From: Dichomitus squalens LYAD-421 SS1
Taxonomy: Eukaryota; Basidiomycota; Agaricomycetes; Polyporales; Polyporaceae
Assembly (NCBI RefSeq): GCF_000275845.1
Contig: NW_006766897.1
Span: 126,938 to 190,937, forward strand
DNA: 64,000 nucleotides
Direction: 5' to 3'
A program made the translations under genes and the position numbers. Positions 10,641 through 23,718 of this stretch are shown one piece after another. The notes beneath the pieces are model-generated. The model was not told where the DNA came from, did not search any database, and was given only the letters and a program-made list of their open reading frames with translations. The number at the start of each line of letters is the position of its first letter. Within the stretch, counting starts at the first letter, position 1.

Positions 10641-13600
10641 ATGGAGGTCCTTCGGCCGGACACCAGCATCCGGAATGAGGGCCGCTGTGCCATGCGCGGG
10701 TCTTGTGGACCCAAGGTCGTCTTCGGCAAGCCCCTGCCATGTCCTTACGACGGACCCCCGACAGAAGTATGCTTTGACTCTCTGTATGTGTTGTTGCTGG
10801 TGGAACTGATGCGTTGCTGCGGTAGGATGACGTTGACCGCGACCTCCTCGTCAACCTCTGCGGGGCGGACTTCGCCCAAGGACCAACCTGCTGCACAACT
10901 GACCAGCTCGAAACTCTGCGCGATAACCTTGGCCTTGCCGAGAACCTCATCTCTTCCTGTCCTGCGTGCCGCAACAACTTCCGCAAATTCTGGTGCTCCT
11001 TCACATGCTCGCCTGACCAGGCCTCCTTCATCAATATCACTTCTACCCAAATATCCCAGACGGGCAAGACCGCAGTGCAGACGGCGGATTTTTTCGTGTC
11101 GGAGGAGTTTGGAAATGGGTTTTATGATAGCTGCAAGGAGATCAAAATGGGCGCAACGAACGGGTACGCCATGGATCTCCTGGGTGGTGGCGCGAAAGAC
11201 TACCATGAATTCTTCAAGTTCATGGGAGAGGAGAAGGATATGGGTAGCCCATTCACAATCAACTTCCCTCCTTCACCTCCTCCGCCCGAATTTTCCTCGC
11301 TCAACGCGACCGTGCGGAATTGCTACGACGGCGATTTGGGCAGCAGATGTACCTGCATTGACTGCGAACAAGTCTGCCAAGCACTCCCTCCAGTCTCTCC
11401 GCCGGGTGCCGAGTCAACATGCCATGTTGGTCCCTTCTCTTGCCTTTCCTTTGTCCTGCTGCTTGCGTATGCTGTCGCGGTCGTGTCGTTTATCCTTGGT
11501 TACGGTCTCGAAGTGACCCTCCGCCGACGACGCGAGAAGTCGTACGAGCGGGTCGCCCTGTCCACAGACGCGGACTCGCAACACCTTGTTTCCCCTCGGA
11601 CCCATGCACGCGGACTCGTAGGCGCATCGTCACTTGCACAGTATCTCGACGGAGAGGACTCGACAGGCACACAGTCCGAGTCCCGTCGTTTGGGGCGCGG
11701 CGCGTCCCTCCTCGACCCCATCGAGACCGTCCAACCCCGTCACTATCGGCTGAACAACATTCTCCGTCGCTTCTTCTACAAGCTCGGCCTGTTCACGTCC
11801 ACATACCCGTGGCTCAACTTCGCGCTCGTGTTCACGTTCATTGCGTTGTTGAACCTTGGCTGGAAGCGCTTTGACGTCGAGACGGACCCTGTGCGTCTCT
11901 GGGTTGCGCCGGATTCGGAGAGCAAACTGCAGAAGGAGTATTTCGACGAGCATTTTGGACCGTTCTACCGTGTCGAGCAAGTATTCGTCACCTCTGCGAA
12001 CGCTCCCTCCCCGGAAGACAAGGACCCGGTGCTCTCCTGGGACCATCTGCAGTACTGGGCGGACGTGGAGGAGGACATCCGGAGTTTGCGCTCTACTCCC
12101 AACGGGTATACTCTGGACGATGTGTGTCTCAAGCCAGCAGGTCCAGATGGCTTCTGTGTTGTGCAATCTGTGATGGCATGGTTTGGGAACGACCTATATT
12201 CCTACGACCCGGACACCTGGGCGGACCGCCTGGTCAGCTGCGCCCAGCAGCCGGTCAACTGTCTTCCCGACTTCCAGCAGCCACTCGCGCCTCAAATGGT
12301 TTTGGGCGCCGTTCCCGAGGACGACAAGGGCAAGAAGCAATACTTGGACGCGAAGGCGTTGGTGGTCACATATGTAGTCCCGGATTCGTTGAACAAGACC
12401 GAGCAGGCGAAGGCGATGGAGTGGGAGTACGCTCTCCGCGGATACCTTGAGGACCTCGGCAACAAGGTTCCTGGAGAGGCTGGCCTTGAGATTGCCTGGT
12501 CCACGGGCATCTCGCTCGAGGAAGAGATCAATAAGAGCACGAACACGGACATCAAGATCGTCGTCCTCTCCTACCTCGCTATGTTCTTCTACGTCGCCCT
12601 GACCCTCGGCAACGGCTCCGGATTCCGCGACGAAGAGGGCCTCTGGACGTCCCTCCGGCAGTGGGCGACCAACTTCCCCAAGTTCTTCTCCCAGCCCTCC
12701 GCCTCGTCCGCCGTCTCGCTCGATTCCCGCCTCGCGCCCACGCTCTTCCCCCGCCTCCCCCGCTCGCCCTTCGTCGGCTCCAAGTTCACTCTGGGGCTTT
12801 TCGGCATCGCGCTCGTCGTCCTCTCCGTCTCGTCCTCCGTCGGGCTCTTCTCCATCCTAGGGGTTAAGTGCACGCTCATCATCGCCGAGGTCATCCCCTT
12901 CCTCGTGCTCGCCGTGGGCGTCGACAACGTCTTCATCCTCGTCCACGAGCTCGACCGCCAGAACCTCCTCCACGGCCCCAACGCCGGCCCCGCGTCCCTC
13001 ACCCCAGTATGGGCGTACTCGGACCATACACCCATGAGCCCCACGCAGTCGCGCACGCGGTCCGGGCTCGAGTTCGAGCAGGACGGCGCCGAGCATGGAC
13101 GCGACACGTCGCTCGACGTCGGGTCGGCCCCGCAGTACCTCGGGCCTGAGGAGAGGGTGGCAAGGACGCTGGCAAAGATGGGCCCGTCGATCCTGTTGAG
13201 CACGGTCACGGAGACGACGGCGTTCGCGCTGGGCGCGCTGGTGCCGATGCCGGCTGTGCGGAACTTTGCGCTGTATGCGGCGGGCAGCGTGTTTCTGAAC
13301 GCGCTGCTGCAGGTGACGGTGTTCGTGAGTGCGCTCGTGGTGGACTTGAAGCGAGTTGAGGTATGTTATGACTAGTTAGCTTTAAGTCGTTCAATGGCTG
13401 ACCGAGTACGTCCCCCAAGGCGAGCCGGGTGGATTGCTTCCCCTGTGTACGGCTACCTCCTCGGATTGCCCTCCTCGAGGCGCCACCATCGGGCAGCGGC
13501 CTTGGCTTCCTAGCCCGAGTCATCCGGAAATACTACGCTCCTCTTCTGCTCAAGCCATTGGCTAAGGGCGTGGTTCTTCTGACGTTTGGTGGTATGCTTG

Positions 13601-15133
13601 TTGCTTCCGTCATTTCCATCCAGCACATAAAGCTTGGATTCGACCAGCGCCTTGCATTCCCGTCGGATTCATACCTCATTCCGTACTTTGACAGCGTCGA
13701 CGCATACCTGGACATCGGACCCCCTGTATACTTCGTCGTCCACGACGTCGACGTCACCCAGCGCCCGGGCCAGCAGCAGCTCTGCGGCCGCTTCACGACC
13801 TGTGCGCCGTTCTCCGTCGCCAGCACGCTCGAGCTCGAGCGCAACCGCACCGAAGTCTCGTACATCTCGCAGCCCGCCGCGTCTTGGATCGACGACTTCT
13901 TCAACTGGCTCGACCCGAACAAGGACAAGTGTTGCCGCGTCCGCAAGAACGACCCCTCGACGTTCTGCGACTCCGGCGAGTCCCCGCGCCGCTGCCACGT
14001 CTGCTACGAGGACCACGAGCCGGCGTGGAACATCACGATGAACGGCTTGCCGGAGGGCGACGAGTTCATGCTGTACCTCCGTCAGTGGCTTGTCTCGCCC
14101 ACGAACGAAGACTGCTCTGTGGCGGGCAAGGCATCCTTTGGGGACGCTCTTGCGCTGTCCGAGGACGGCTCGGCGGTCGTCGCGTCGCACTTCCGCACGT
14201 TCCATAGCCCGCTCAAGTCTCAGGCGGACCTGATCAACTCGTTTGCCGCGGCGCAGCGCGTCGCGGATGACCTGAGTGCCGCCACCGGCGCGACAGTCTT
14301 CCCTTACTCGCTCCACTACGTCTTCTTCGACCAGTTCGCGCATATTATCCCCATTACCGAGCAGATCCTCGGCCTGGGTCTCGCTGCAGTGTTGCTCGTC
14401 ACCGCGCTCCTGCTGGGCTCGTGGCGCACGGGCACGATCGTCACGAGCGTCGTCGCGCTCACGGTCGTGAACGTCGTGGGTGTCATGGGCATATGGGGAA
14501 TCGACCTGAACGCGATCAGTCTGGTTAACCTGGTGATCTCGCTGGGCATTGCGGTGGAGTTCTGCGCGCACGTCGCGAGGGCGTTCATGAGCGCGGGCTC
14601 TGGGCTGCCCGTCGATCATCCTGCCGGCCAGAAGGAGCGCGACGAGCGGATGTGGCTCGCTCTCGTGGATGTTGGCCCTTCGGTGAGTCGTCCCATGCGC
14701 CGATGTCGTTCATTGCGGTACTAACTCAGGTTGTGCAGGTTTTGTCTGGGATCACGTTCACGAAGTTGATTGGGATGTGTGTCCTTGCTCTCACCCGCTC
14801 GAAGTTCTTGGAGGTGGGTCGAATTCTCTGGAATACGTAGCTGAGCGGAGCTGAAGTTTGTGTTTGCTAGATCTACTATTTCCGCATGTGGCTTAGCCTC
14901 ATCATCTCTGGCGCGTTGCATGGGCTGGTTCTTCTCCCTGTTGTACTCAGTTTGGCTGGCGGTTCTGGCTTCCCCCAGCAAGAAGCCGACGAGGAGTGGA
15001 TGTCTCATGCTATCCGCAACGATTACGAATATACGTAAGTGCAATATGACGGTTATCGTCGATGATCAGTACTGATCATCTTCCTCTGCGCAGGCCTTTT
15101 CTCGCTGATGACGACTCTAACATGAGTGATTGA
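10641..15133 (+). CDS. NPC1: Niemann-Pick type C protein NPC1 (Ncr1), sterol transporter
   Basis: Vacuolar/lysosomal membrane protein that moves sterols out of the lumen. Exons 10641-10766, 10826-13360, 13420-14682, 14739-14813, 14871-15034 and 15094-15133 give 1400 aa, in the range expected for basidiomycete NPC1. The Cys-rich N-terminal domain is clear (CAMRGSCG, CPYDGPPTE, CCTTDQLETLRDNL, CPACRNNFRKFWCSFTCSPDQ). A sterol-sensing domain with closely spaced membrane segments lies at about residues 690-885 and ends in FVSALVVDLKR. The C-terminal half has the second lumenal loop (KDKCCRVRKNDPSTFCDSG, CHVCYEDHEPAWN) and a final block of membrane segments with SGITFTKLIG. The start is uncertain: the ATG at 10641 has no signal peptide, which NPC1 should have, so a short upstream exon is probably missing. 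Everything after residue 20 is secure. Confidence 0.93.
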
Positions 15134-15284
15134 TCATACTTCACTAGATAATATGTACATTTAGCATAGCGCAAGGATATAGTGGACAATATCTTCACAA
15201 TGAGATTTTTTGTACGAGCGACTACATAGACATAGAGCGAAGCGTATTCAGCAACAGAAGCGGTGATAGTCCCAAGATGCAGCT

Positions 15285-16210
15285 TCAGTCCCTGGGCGAC
15301 CTGGATCTGCTATCCCGAATGTCGTCGCGACTGTAGCTTCGGCGAGCTCGACTGGGGGACCGAGAGCGGCTCCTGCTACGAGAGTAGGCAGACGAAGAGT
15401 AGTACGAGCGGGTAGGAGAGCGTGAGCGCGAGCGAGGCGTGAGGGAGCGAGTGCGTGACCGGCTCGATGCGACAGAGTAGCTCCTGGAGCGTCTACCGTA
15501 ACCAGTTCCTCCGCGCTCGTAGCTTGGTGACCGTCTCCTGGGGGCAAGACGGTCTACGCCGCGGCGAGGGGGTGAGCGAGACCGTGTGCGGGAGCGGGAG
15601 TAGCGGCGGTATGGCGGCGGAGGAGGAGGTGGTCTGCGACCTGGGGGTAGGCGTCGGAAGTTGTCGTTGTAGCGTCCGCCAAAGCCACCACGACGCCCAC
15701 CGCCGCGAGGAGGTGGAGAGCGCGAACGGGAGGGAGAGCGAGATATAGACTTCGGCCCACGACCGTAGCGGGGACGAGGTAGTGGGCGGGGTGACCGCGA
15801 ACGGGACCGCGAGTGAGAGCGGACGGGAAGTTCGGAGAGCTCAACCTTTAGTATCGCGCCATCGAGCTGGCCACCATCCATGTGAGAGACAGCTTTGTGT
15901 GCGGATGCGGGGTCGAGGAACTCGAGGGCAGCCTTGCCTCTATTTTGCCCGGCTATGACGATGCGCGTCAAGACGGATACGAGATGCTCAGAATATGCAT
16001 ATACTCACATTTGCCGTACACGGGAAGGTCTACCTTGACTATCTCTCCGTAATATCCGAATATTGTCTGCAGGTGGGACTCGACGACATTGCGGGTGAGA
16101 TTTGTGACAATGACTACTTTAGCATTCGAATTTGCTCGTGGCGACCCGTCCATGTCGACATCTTCATCCCTGAGAGGACGCGGGGAAAGAGACCTGCCGC
16201 GCGTAGACAT
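15285..16210 (-). CDS. RRM-containing SR protein, RNPS1-like
   Basis: RNA-binding protein with one RRM and a long RS domain, of the kind found in the exon junction complex and splicing regulators. Exons 16009-16210 and 15285-15952 give 289 aa. The RRM covers about residues 28-115: RNP2 is VVIVTNL and RNP1 is RGKAALEF, and the 56-nt intron falls between them. After the RRM comes an Arg/Ser-rich tail with SRSRSRSP runs, a GGGRRGGFGGRY patch and an eight-residue proline run, a likely substrate of SR kinases. Human RNPS1 has the RS regions flanking its RRM; here the N-terminal arm is short (MSTRGRSLSPRP). The 3' end converges on NPC1 with 151 bp between stop codons. Confidence 0.82.
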
Positions 16211-16468
16211 GCCAATTTTAGCTGAGTACAGAACCAGATGAGGTGCAGTGGAAGGCAGTCGGCAGTCAGAACTGCGAGCAACTTGAAGTTCGAGCTCAGC
16301 GCGGACGGTGGGACCTGTGTCACACCAAGTCACACTCTAGCGTGTCACCTAAATCGGCGCTCAATCGGAGCTTGCCGATCCGAGATTTGTCTTACAGATC
16401 GAGACTTTCTGACCTCTCCCATAGAGGTGCATCTGAACACATTTTCATTCTTTACGCTCTTTGATACC
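16211..16468. promoter_or_regulatory. Shared upstream region of the RNPS1-like gene and DPH1
   Basis: 258 bp between divergent start codons. No specific motif assigned. Confidence 0.45.
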
Positions 16469-18334
16469 ATGTCGGATGCTGAAGGACCTTCTTCGCCACC
16501 AGCTACAAAGAACGCGACAAAACCGCGGAAGCGTTTTGTCGGTAGCAAGAACGCAACTCCTTCCAAGCTTGGATACACTCCTACTGTCGCAAACCAGATC
16601 CCACCAGATATCTTGAACGATGCACAACTGAACGCGGCGATCAAGAAACTGCCTTCGAACTACTCATTTGAGATTCACAAAACCATACATCATGTCCGCA
16701 AGAATAAGGCGAAAGTGGTTGCGCTGCAGATGCCCGAAGGTCTTCAAATGTTTGCATGCACCATCGCAGATATCATCGAGCGGTACGCAAACTCCCCTCA
16801 ATTACTTCTTGCCACCCAGTCCGAGCTCTGAGTTCGCTATAGATTCACAAGCGCTTTGACTGTGATCATGGGAGACGTGACGTATGGTGCTTGTTGCATC
16901 GACGACTATACCGCCGTCGCTCTCGGCTGTGACATGCTTGTACACTATGGTCATAGTTGCCTCGGTGAGTACCGACATTCCTACATTCCCTGGAATATGC
17001 GCACTCATATCTGCCGAAGTCCCTATCGACCAAACCAACATCAAAACGCTATACGTCTTTGTGGAAATCTCAATAGATGCCTCGCATCTCGTACAGACCA
17101 TTCGCTTGAACTTCCCCAACGAGCGCCAACGATTTCACCAATCATTACTCGACTCCGAAGAGCAATATGCAAGGCTACCTGCTGGACAGCAATTTGTTTC
17201 TGGAGGCCATTTGCGAATAGAAGCACCTACACCTACAGAAGACTCTGCCGCGGAATCTGGTGGTGCCGTCCCTGAATTCAAACATGAAGCTGCTCCGCAT
17301 GAGTTGACACGGCTGGCCTTGGTCTCCACGATCCAGTTCGTCTCTGCGCTGTCGCACCTGAAAGACGAGCTGTCGATGGAATGCCTGGATGTTGACATCC
17401 CGAATCTGCCTGCCGGTCTCATCGAAGGTCCTCTAGACGGATCTAACGACTCCGGTCAGGTCTTAGGCAAGCCCCGCCTATGGACGGGTAAATACGACGT
17501 CTCAATACCTCGGTCGAAGCCACTATCTCCCGGTGAGATACTCGGATGCACCGCTCCTCAGTTGAACGACGTTGATGCACTTCTGTGAGTCCTTACGCCC
17601 TCAAATCATATCTACCTCCGCACTTACCTTCTTTTGCTAGATATCTCGGCGATGGACGGTTTCACCTCGAATCAATCATGATCGCGAACCCAACGGTCCC
17701 GGCGTTCCGCTACGACCCCTATTCCAAAAAGTTCACTCGCGAGCGTTACGACCACGTCGAGATGCGCACCGTCCGCGACGAGGCCGTCCAAATCGCCCGG
17801 CGCAGCATCGCCGCTTACCCCCACTCTCAGGCCCCGCCTGAGTCCCACCTACCCTCCCCTCCCCTCACGCCCGAGCCAACCGCCGCCTCTCGCTCACGCT
17901 CGCCAACGCCGTATCCCTCCGACGGTACCCCGATGTGGGGCGTCATCCTCGGCACACTCGGCCGCCAGGGCAGCTTCAAGCAGCTCCGGGCGATCACGCA
18001 GCAGCTCGCGGGCGCGCCCACGCCCATCCCATACATGCCGATCCTTCTCTCCGAACTGTCCCCGGCGAAGCTTGCACTCTTCAGCCAGCATATCGCCGCG
18101 TTCGTGCAGACGTCATGTCCGCGCCTGTCAATCGACTGGGGCTACGCGTTCGAGCGGCCGCTTCTGAACCCCTACGAGACCGCTGTCGCGGTGGGCAAGG
18201 CTGTCGGGTGGATGGCGGCCGGGGAGGGCGACGCGATGGAGAGGGCAAAGAGGGGCGGGACGTACCTGATGGATTTCTATTCAGCAGGCAGTCCGTGGGC
18301 CGTCGCGAGAACGAAGGCGACGTATCAAGATTGA
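16469..18334 (+). CDS. DPH1: Diphthamide biosynthesis protein 1 (Dph1), radical 3-amino-3-carboxypropyl transferase subunit
   Basis: With Dph2 it catalyses the first step of diphthamide synthesis on EF2, transferring the aminocarboxypropyl group of SAM to a histidine using a [4Fe-4S] cluster. Exons 16469-16782, 16843-16964, 17020-17584 and 17641-18334 give 564 aa. Three candidate cluster cysteines are visible: C122 in YGACCIDD, C322 in LGCTAP and C493 in [11 protein letters not shown]. Other family blocks are [33 protein letters not shown] and GDGRFHLES. The protein is longer than yeast Dph1 because of a Ser/Pro-rich insert ([19 protein letters not shown]) and an acidic linker. All four exons join in phase. 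DPH6, a later enzyme of the same pathway, lies 21 kb away in this window. Confidence 0.93.
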
Positions 18335-18635
18335 GTTGCCATATTTGCACATCGATCATCCAATGTATCGTTACATCAGCAATGTAGCTCTATCGCCGAA
18401 CATACTTACACCTTTGTCTGTCTGAGCGCAGTTCACAGAGGTACTGCGCATATACTGCCATATTCCAGTCCTTCGAGATTGCGAAAGTTTGGCAAGAAAT
18501 CAAGCTCACGACCTAATTAGGTCATAGTATACAAATCGTTGCCATGATCATGACGGGTCATCAACGTTATAAACTGTTGTCGAAAGAGCCAGGTCAGCCT
18601 GGTTAGGTCCGTCAGAGGCGGCGAGATGCCCACAC
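18335..18635. other. Intergenic region between convergent DPH1 and FAR11
   Basis: 301 bp of 3' flank. A weak donor overlaps the FAR11 stop region, so a short alternative 3' exon of FAR11 is possible but not supported. Confidence 0.45.
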
Positions 18636-21600
18636 TCACCCGTATGCATATTCGACCTCATCAACGCTGCCGCCAGACTGGAACGGACCAGAAGGCTCCT
18701 TCGGCATAGGTCCGAGCTCTTCCTCGTCGTCGTCCGTATCATCCAGAGCCGTGCCACTATTCAAGTCCAACGGCAAGACAGGCCGGAGGCCTCCGCTCCC
18801 TGAACTCGATCTGCGGCCGTGCGCAGAAGGCGACTTGGCGAGCGCAGCCATCGTCTTCGGACTCATATGCTGAAAAGTGTTCGAACCCTTCAGTAACCTA
18901 GCCTCAGGTATACTCACTCTGATCGACTACTTACCTCCCAGTTGTTCACATTCTCGTCAGGGACGTCGCGAGCCTCCTTCGTGTGATCTAGACGCGCGTC
19001 GTCGCCGAGCTCGCCAATCGAGACGATGCTCTCGCTGTCGCTGATGCCGTCCGCGATGTCATGCATTAGCTCTGGCAAGCGTGACCACGCGGACGAGCCT
19101 TGCGAGCTCGTGTCGGAGTTCTCCGACCAGCGGAGATACTCCTCGTACTCTTCTTCGAAGGCGATGTCTTCCGTCACATACGGCAGGAAGATGGACGGCT
19201 CGGTTGTCTGCGCTCGGAGCGGCGGGAAGACATCTGCATCGACCGTATTCGGCGTTTGGACTGGGCGAAGCATACCCGAGAGTTCAGGGCCGGGATGGAG
19301 GCCCTCGAGGTGATGCGAGATGCTCGCGGCACGCCGGTGGGCGTTGGACTGCACAGTGGATTGAACACCATACCGCTTGTTGTTGTCTTCGGCCACGTAA
19401 GTCGCAATTTAAGAGAATCGAGCAGACCAATACACGTACAAAACTTGACGAGGTGCCGCAACGCTTGCTCTTGCGCCTACATATGATGTAAGTAAACTCA
19501 ACCATCAGCTGCGCTGAACCCGCTACCGACCTGCGCGTCATACACGTCGTCCACCTCGATGCCAGTCAACCATTCATCTCGGAGATCGGGCCTGCAATTC
19601 AGGTAGATAGCCGTGATGACCTGCATGTTGGCTGTAGGTGGAGCGAGGTAAGACCGTAACTCAGCGAACTGCCGAAGAGAAGCGCGACGCGAGGCTTACA
19701 CTGCCGCCACTTCCGACCACAGAACGGAACTTGACTCTTGATCAACTTGAGGACATGCAGCTGCAGCATTGGGTGCTGCACTTTCAATATCCGCTTCAGG
19801 ACCGCCTGCATATCACCGCCGCCGCCGGTCAACCATCCGTCCGCAATGGATACTCGGAGACGCCTCCACGCCGTTCGCTGCACCCACCGTCCTGCCCGCG
19901 GACGGACGTAGTGTATGCGAGGCCCGAAACGTGAAACGCCGAAGCACTCACCGAGCTCTTGTATTGCACGAGCATGCGTATGCGATGCGACCGGTGCTTG
20001 GACAGCTTCTGCATGATCTTGGCAAAGTTGATCGTAGAGAAGAAGTTGCGCCACGAGAAGTCGGTTAATAGGTCCACCTCCTCCTCGTGCTTCTGCCCGT
20101 TGGGGAGGATGGTCGTCCGCACGATGGTCTGCCGCGAAGCGCGCTGCATCTGGTCGTCCGACACGCCGCCGGACTCTGACCGCCGGGCGAAGTGCGTCTG
20201 GCAATAGCGGAAGAAGCTGACGTAGGTGAAGAGGTACTGTCAGCGGAAGCTGATCTGCACCGCCAACGTGCGTGGGCTTACTTGTGCTCCGGAGCGTCTG
20301 CCTTTGATACGACCGCAGTGGAGACTTCCTGAAGTCCAAAAATCTTCAGTATCAGCAGGAGGCAGTTGGTATCAAGCAACAGCTGCCCCAGGTGATGAAA
20401 CTTCATCACATCTGCCCTGCATTAAGCTTCCGGTCTTTTTGATCGGACGATACGGCCACTCACGAGACATCTTGAACCACTTCAGAGTCAATAGTAAGAT
20501 GGCCGAGACCGCTTTGGAAGTGATCTCACGATGCCGCGTCACATCCGTCTCGTCGAGGGTGGCAGGTTTCGGAGGTGCCTGTTCGAGAGCTGCGGACCGT
20601 CAGCCAGTATCAGTGTCGGCCACAGGAAGACGTGTGCGACTCACGAGAGATAACGCCAGGTGGATATCCCGTGCCTGTCGCAGAATGTGGCGGACCGGTG
20701 CTATTGGCGGTCGACACGGTTGCGAGGAGTAGCTTGAGCAGCACAAGCACCCATCCGGACAGCACGGGCAGCACAGCGCTCTGTAAGCCCTGCTCAGGTA
20801 CTCATCCGGCGGCAGTTGATCGAGAGGCACGTACATAGATCTGCTCGACCCTTTTCAGGCGCATCAGGTCCTCCTTGCGTTCCATTGCACGGCGCTTCTC
20901 TGCGACCGTCTCCCCTTCCGCGATCGCTTTCTCTGCCTCCGCAATCTTGGCGTCCAGTATAGCCACGTCGGGCAATGACTCGCCTCCCTCGTCGTCCTGT
21001 TGCGGAGACTGAAGATCCATGTGTTCAGGACACTACGTCACCGTCGTCAGAGAATCTCGAGATAAGGCTCACGATAGGCGGGACCTTAGGCTCAGAAGGT
21101 CGCCCGGCGCCAGGAAGGTATTCCAGACCGCTCTCGACGGTCATGCACTCCTCGCGCGTCTTCCACATCTGCCACAAGGACAGGCTGACGTACATGTGTT
21201 TCGCATATAACTTGTCTGCCTCGTCGATTGCGAACGGCACCAGTCGCGAGTCATTGTAGCCGACGCGCGTTCGAGAAAACGGGAAGAGGAAGGGCCGGTT
21301 TTGGTCCGTCTGGAACTGCTGCTTCTTGGGCTTGGGGGAGGGTGGCGGCGAAGGGGCTGGTGTGGCTGGCTGCATTCCACGAAAGGACGACCCAGGCTGG
21401 GTGGCGTTGTATGTATGCGACATGCTTCCATGCGATTGGTCCTGGTGCTGCGAGTCACCCCCATCGTGTTCATAGTGGTGTCGTACCGGAATGGGCGAAT
21501 AAGCTTGCGCCAGCTTGGAGGTCGGTACAGGCGCCGATGCAAGAACGGTGACAGGCTTAGGATTGAAGGTCGGATACTTCACAGAAATCTCTTGTCGGAA

Positions 21601-22908
21601 GACTTCAAGGTCAATAGGAGACGCCTTGATCGGAACCGCTAGTACATCGTCAGACGGTTGTTATTGACCATTCAAACGTGTGTCGAGTACCTTCTTCCGG
21701 TACTGGAGACAATCCTGCGAGTTCTCGAGTAAGCTTCTTCACAGACGCTAGCTCGCGGATGCCGCCGCAACACGTCAGAATCGTCTTCCAAAGGACCAGT
21801 AGCAACTGAGGCAGTGGGCATGAGACTCCATCTGATAGCCACACGAGTCATGAGAAGAAACGCACTTTCTTCACAGGGTACCCCTTGGCGCTTTTGTCCC
21901 GCAGGCCTGCGACTACATTGAATAGATAAACGGGTAGTGGCGGTTCCAGGCTCACTGGTCCGGTATCGAAGGGATCAGCGTCGTACGCGACCGGCAAATG
22001 GCATCGCTCACTTAGTTCATCAGCAAAGTCATCGTGTCCCTTGAATACTTCGACCATGTGATACAACATCCCAAGATAGACGGAGAGCTCCGTGGTAACC
22101 TCCTCCATGAAGTCAGCCTTCTCCTGTGAAGAGATATTGAAATGCGCCGCATCGGCATCCGATAGGCTGCTGTGGAAGGCGTAAGATGGTCGTAGAACAC
22201 CATGGAGGCAGCTGGTTACCAGAGGAGATCATGCTTGGAGCTCGCGATTTTGATGGCCTCTATGATGTTACTCAAACCATTCGCGGCCCGGACAACCTTG
22301 CAGTTCTCAATGATCCAGTGCAGCTGATCCTCCGGAGAGGTGGTCTCAGCAAAGGTACCTACATGGCCAGGTCAGGAGATGGCACGACGATGAATACATG
22401 ATGACCTGACCTTGAAGGACGTAAAATACCCGTCGCGCGTTCGTGAAACGGATCTCGGCGTCGCGATGCTCCAAGCTCTCCAGCAAGACCTGAACGTGCG
22501 CCTTGCGCTGTGCGAACGAGCTGGTGGTCCACTCTGTACCGCGTCAGGGCATCTCACAGTGGTGCGAGGATATACACGGACCTCCAGGAAAGGAACCTTC
22601 CCATGCCTTGAGGTTCTCCGCTACCTGTGGCATCTCTACGTATGAATAGAACTCCTCTATTTCGTTGAGAACGTGGTCCTCGTCGTCGTAACGAAAGTCG
22701 TAATAAGATTGCTGATTGTTCGCATGCATCAGACGCGTATCAAGGCAGGCAGCGGGATAGGAGTGCAGACCTTGGGCTTTGGTGCGGACCCGACCATGGC
22801 CTTGAGTTGGCCGAGCGTGATGGAATCGAGGCCAACTCCTTGCTGAGCATTGGGCGGGTCAACGTCGCGCGCGGTGTTGAAGAAGGAGGATACCTGGGGC
22901 AATACCAT
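18636..22908 (-). CDS. FAR11: STRIPAK complex subunit Far11/STRIP (N1221 and DUF3402 protein)
   Basis: Scaffold of the striatin-interacting phosphatase and kinase complex, which in fungi controls cell fusion, fruiting-body development and TORC2 signalling. The 18 predicted exons are 22771-22908, 22582-22711, 22411-22533, 22220-22358, 22012-22169, 21866-21954, 21691-21805, 21073-21638, 20835-21008, 20645-20780, 20464-20589, 20282-20411, 19952-20216, 19700-19805, 19531-19631, 19440-19476, 18935-19386 and 18636-18869. They join in phase to give 1072 aa. N1221 is recognised from YDFRYDDEDHVLNEIEEFYS followed by PQVAENLKAWE; the DUF3402 part from LKWFKMSHVMKFHHLGQLLL, FFRYCQTHFARR, DFSWRNFFSTINFAKIMQKL and MLQLHVLKLIKSQVPFCGRKW. 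A Pro/Ser-rich linker lies in the middle and an acidic tail at the end. Intron 13 (146 nt) is unusually long for this gene. Confidence 0.9.
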
Positions 22909-23718
22909 GTTGGCTGAGGCGGAGGCTGGGATCGTGATTAAGAATAATTGCCGGGGCGCGACTTGTCGGACGCGTGCGGGGTTAAGCGCAAGTGACTAGG
23001 CGCGTCGGTCGGGTAGAAACACTAGCAGCTGCGGGAACGCGGATTGCACGATGCGGGGCGCGGAGTGGGTGCGCTGTGTGTCGTAAGATGCTGCTGTCGG
23101 GTTAAGGGACGGGAGTGGACATGAGTCAAGGGAAGATGTATACGAGGACGTCGGACGGAGCGTGGTGGGTTGGATGTCGCCGCAGGCTTAGCAGCCGGCG
23201 CTTCGCGAGCGCGGATGCCGAGTGGGGAAGGTGCTTACATAAGGTAGTTGGGGGCGACAAAGAGACGGAGCGGTTTCTTTTCAGCTCAAGCCACGACGAC
23301 ATCGGCCCCCCAGGATCGACCCTCCCCTCCTCGTCGGTCCATCGTCTCCAGTTCTCCCCTTTCTCTCGCGACAGACGATTGCGACGGCGTCGACATAGGA
23401 GAGGGCGTTCATCCTTCGCCAGCGATACTTTTGACGGTCGAGAGGGAGCCACGGTCACCGTCTGCCTGATCTTCCCTTCTCCGTCGAGCATCCTAAAAGG
23501 CACGCCTTCGCTGTGCGTTTGCCACTTCGACTCTCTCAATCTACCGTTATCGTCTCTCGGGTCTCCTCGCCTTCCTCCGTCTCTTTCACGACTTACTTTA
23601 CGACCGGCCTCAAGCCCCTCCAATCTACGCCGCAGCTCCCGGCTCCAACGTCGTAGCTCCTGCCCTTCCTCCCCGGTTGTGCAGAAGCTTGTGGCATTCC
23701 TTCCCGTTTCCCGTGCAG
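22909..23718. promoter_or_regulatory. Shared upstream region of FAR11 and the cyclin gene
   Basis: 810 bp between divergent starts, with a GC-rich FAR11-proximal part and a long C/T-rich stretch before the cyclin ATG. The C/T-rich part looks like a transcribed 5' leader; the sequence right before the ATG (CCCGTGCAG) could be a splice acceptor of a leader intron. Confidence 0.45.
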
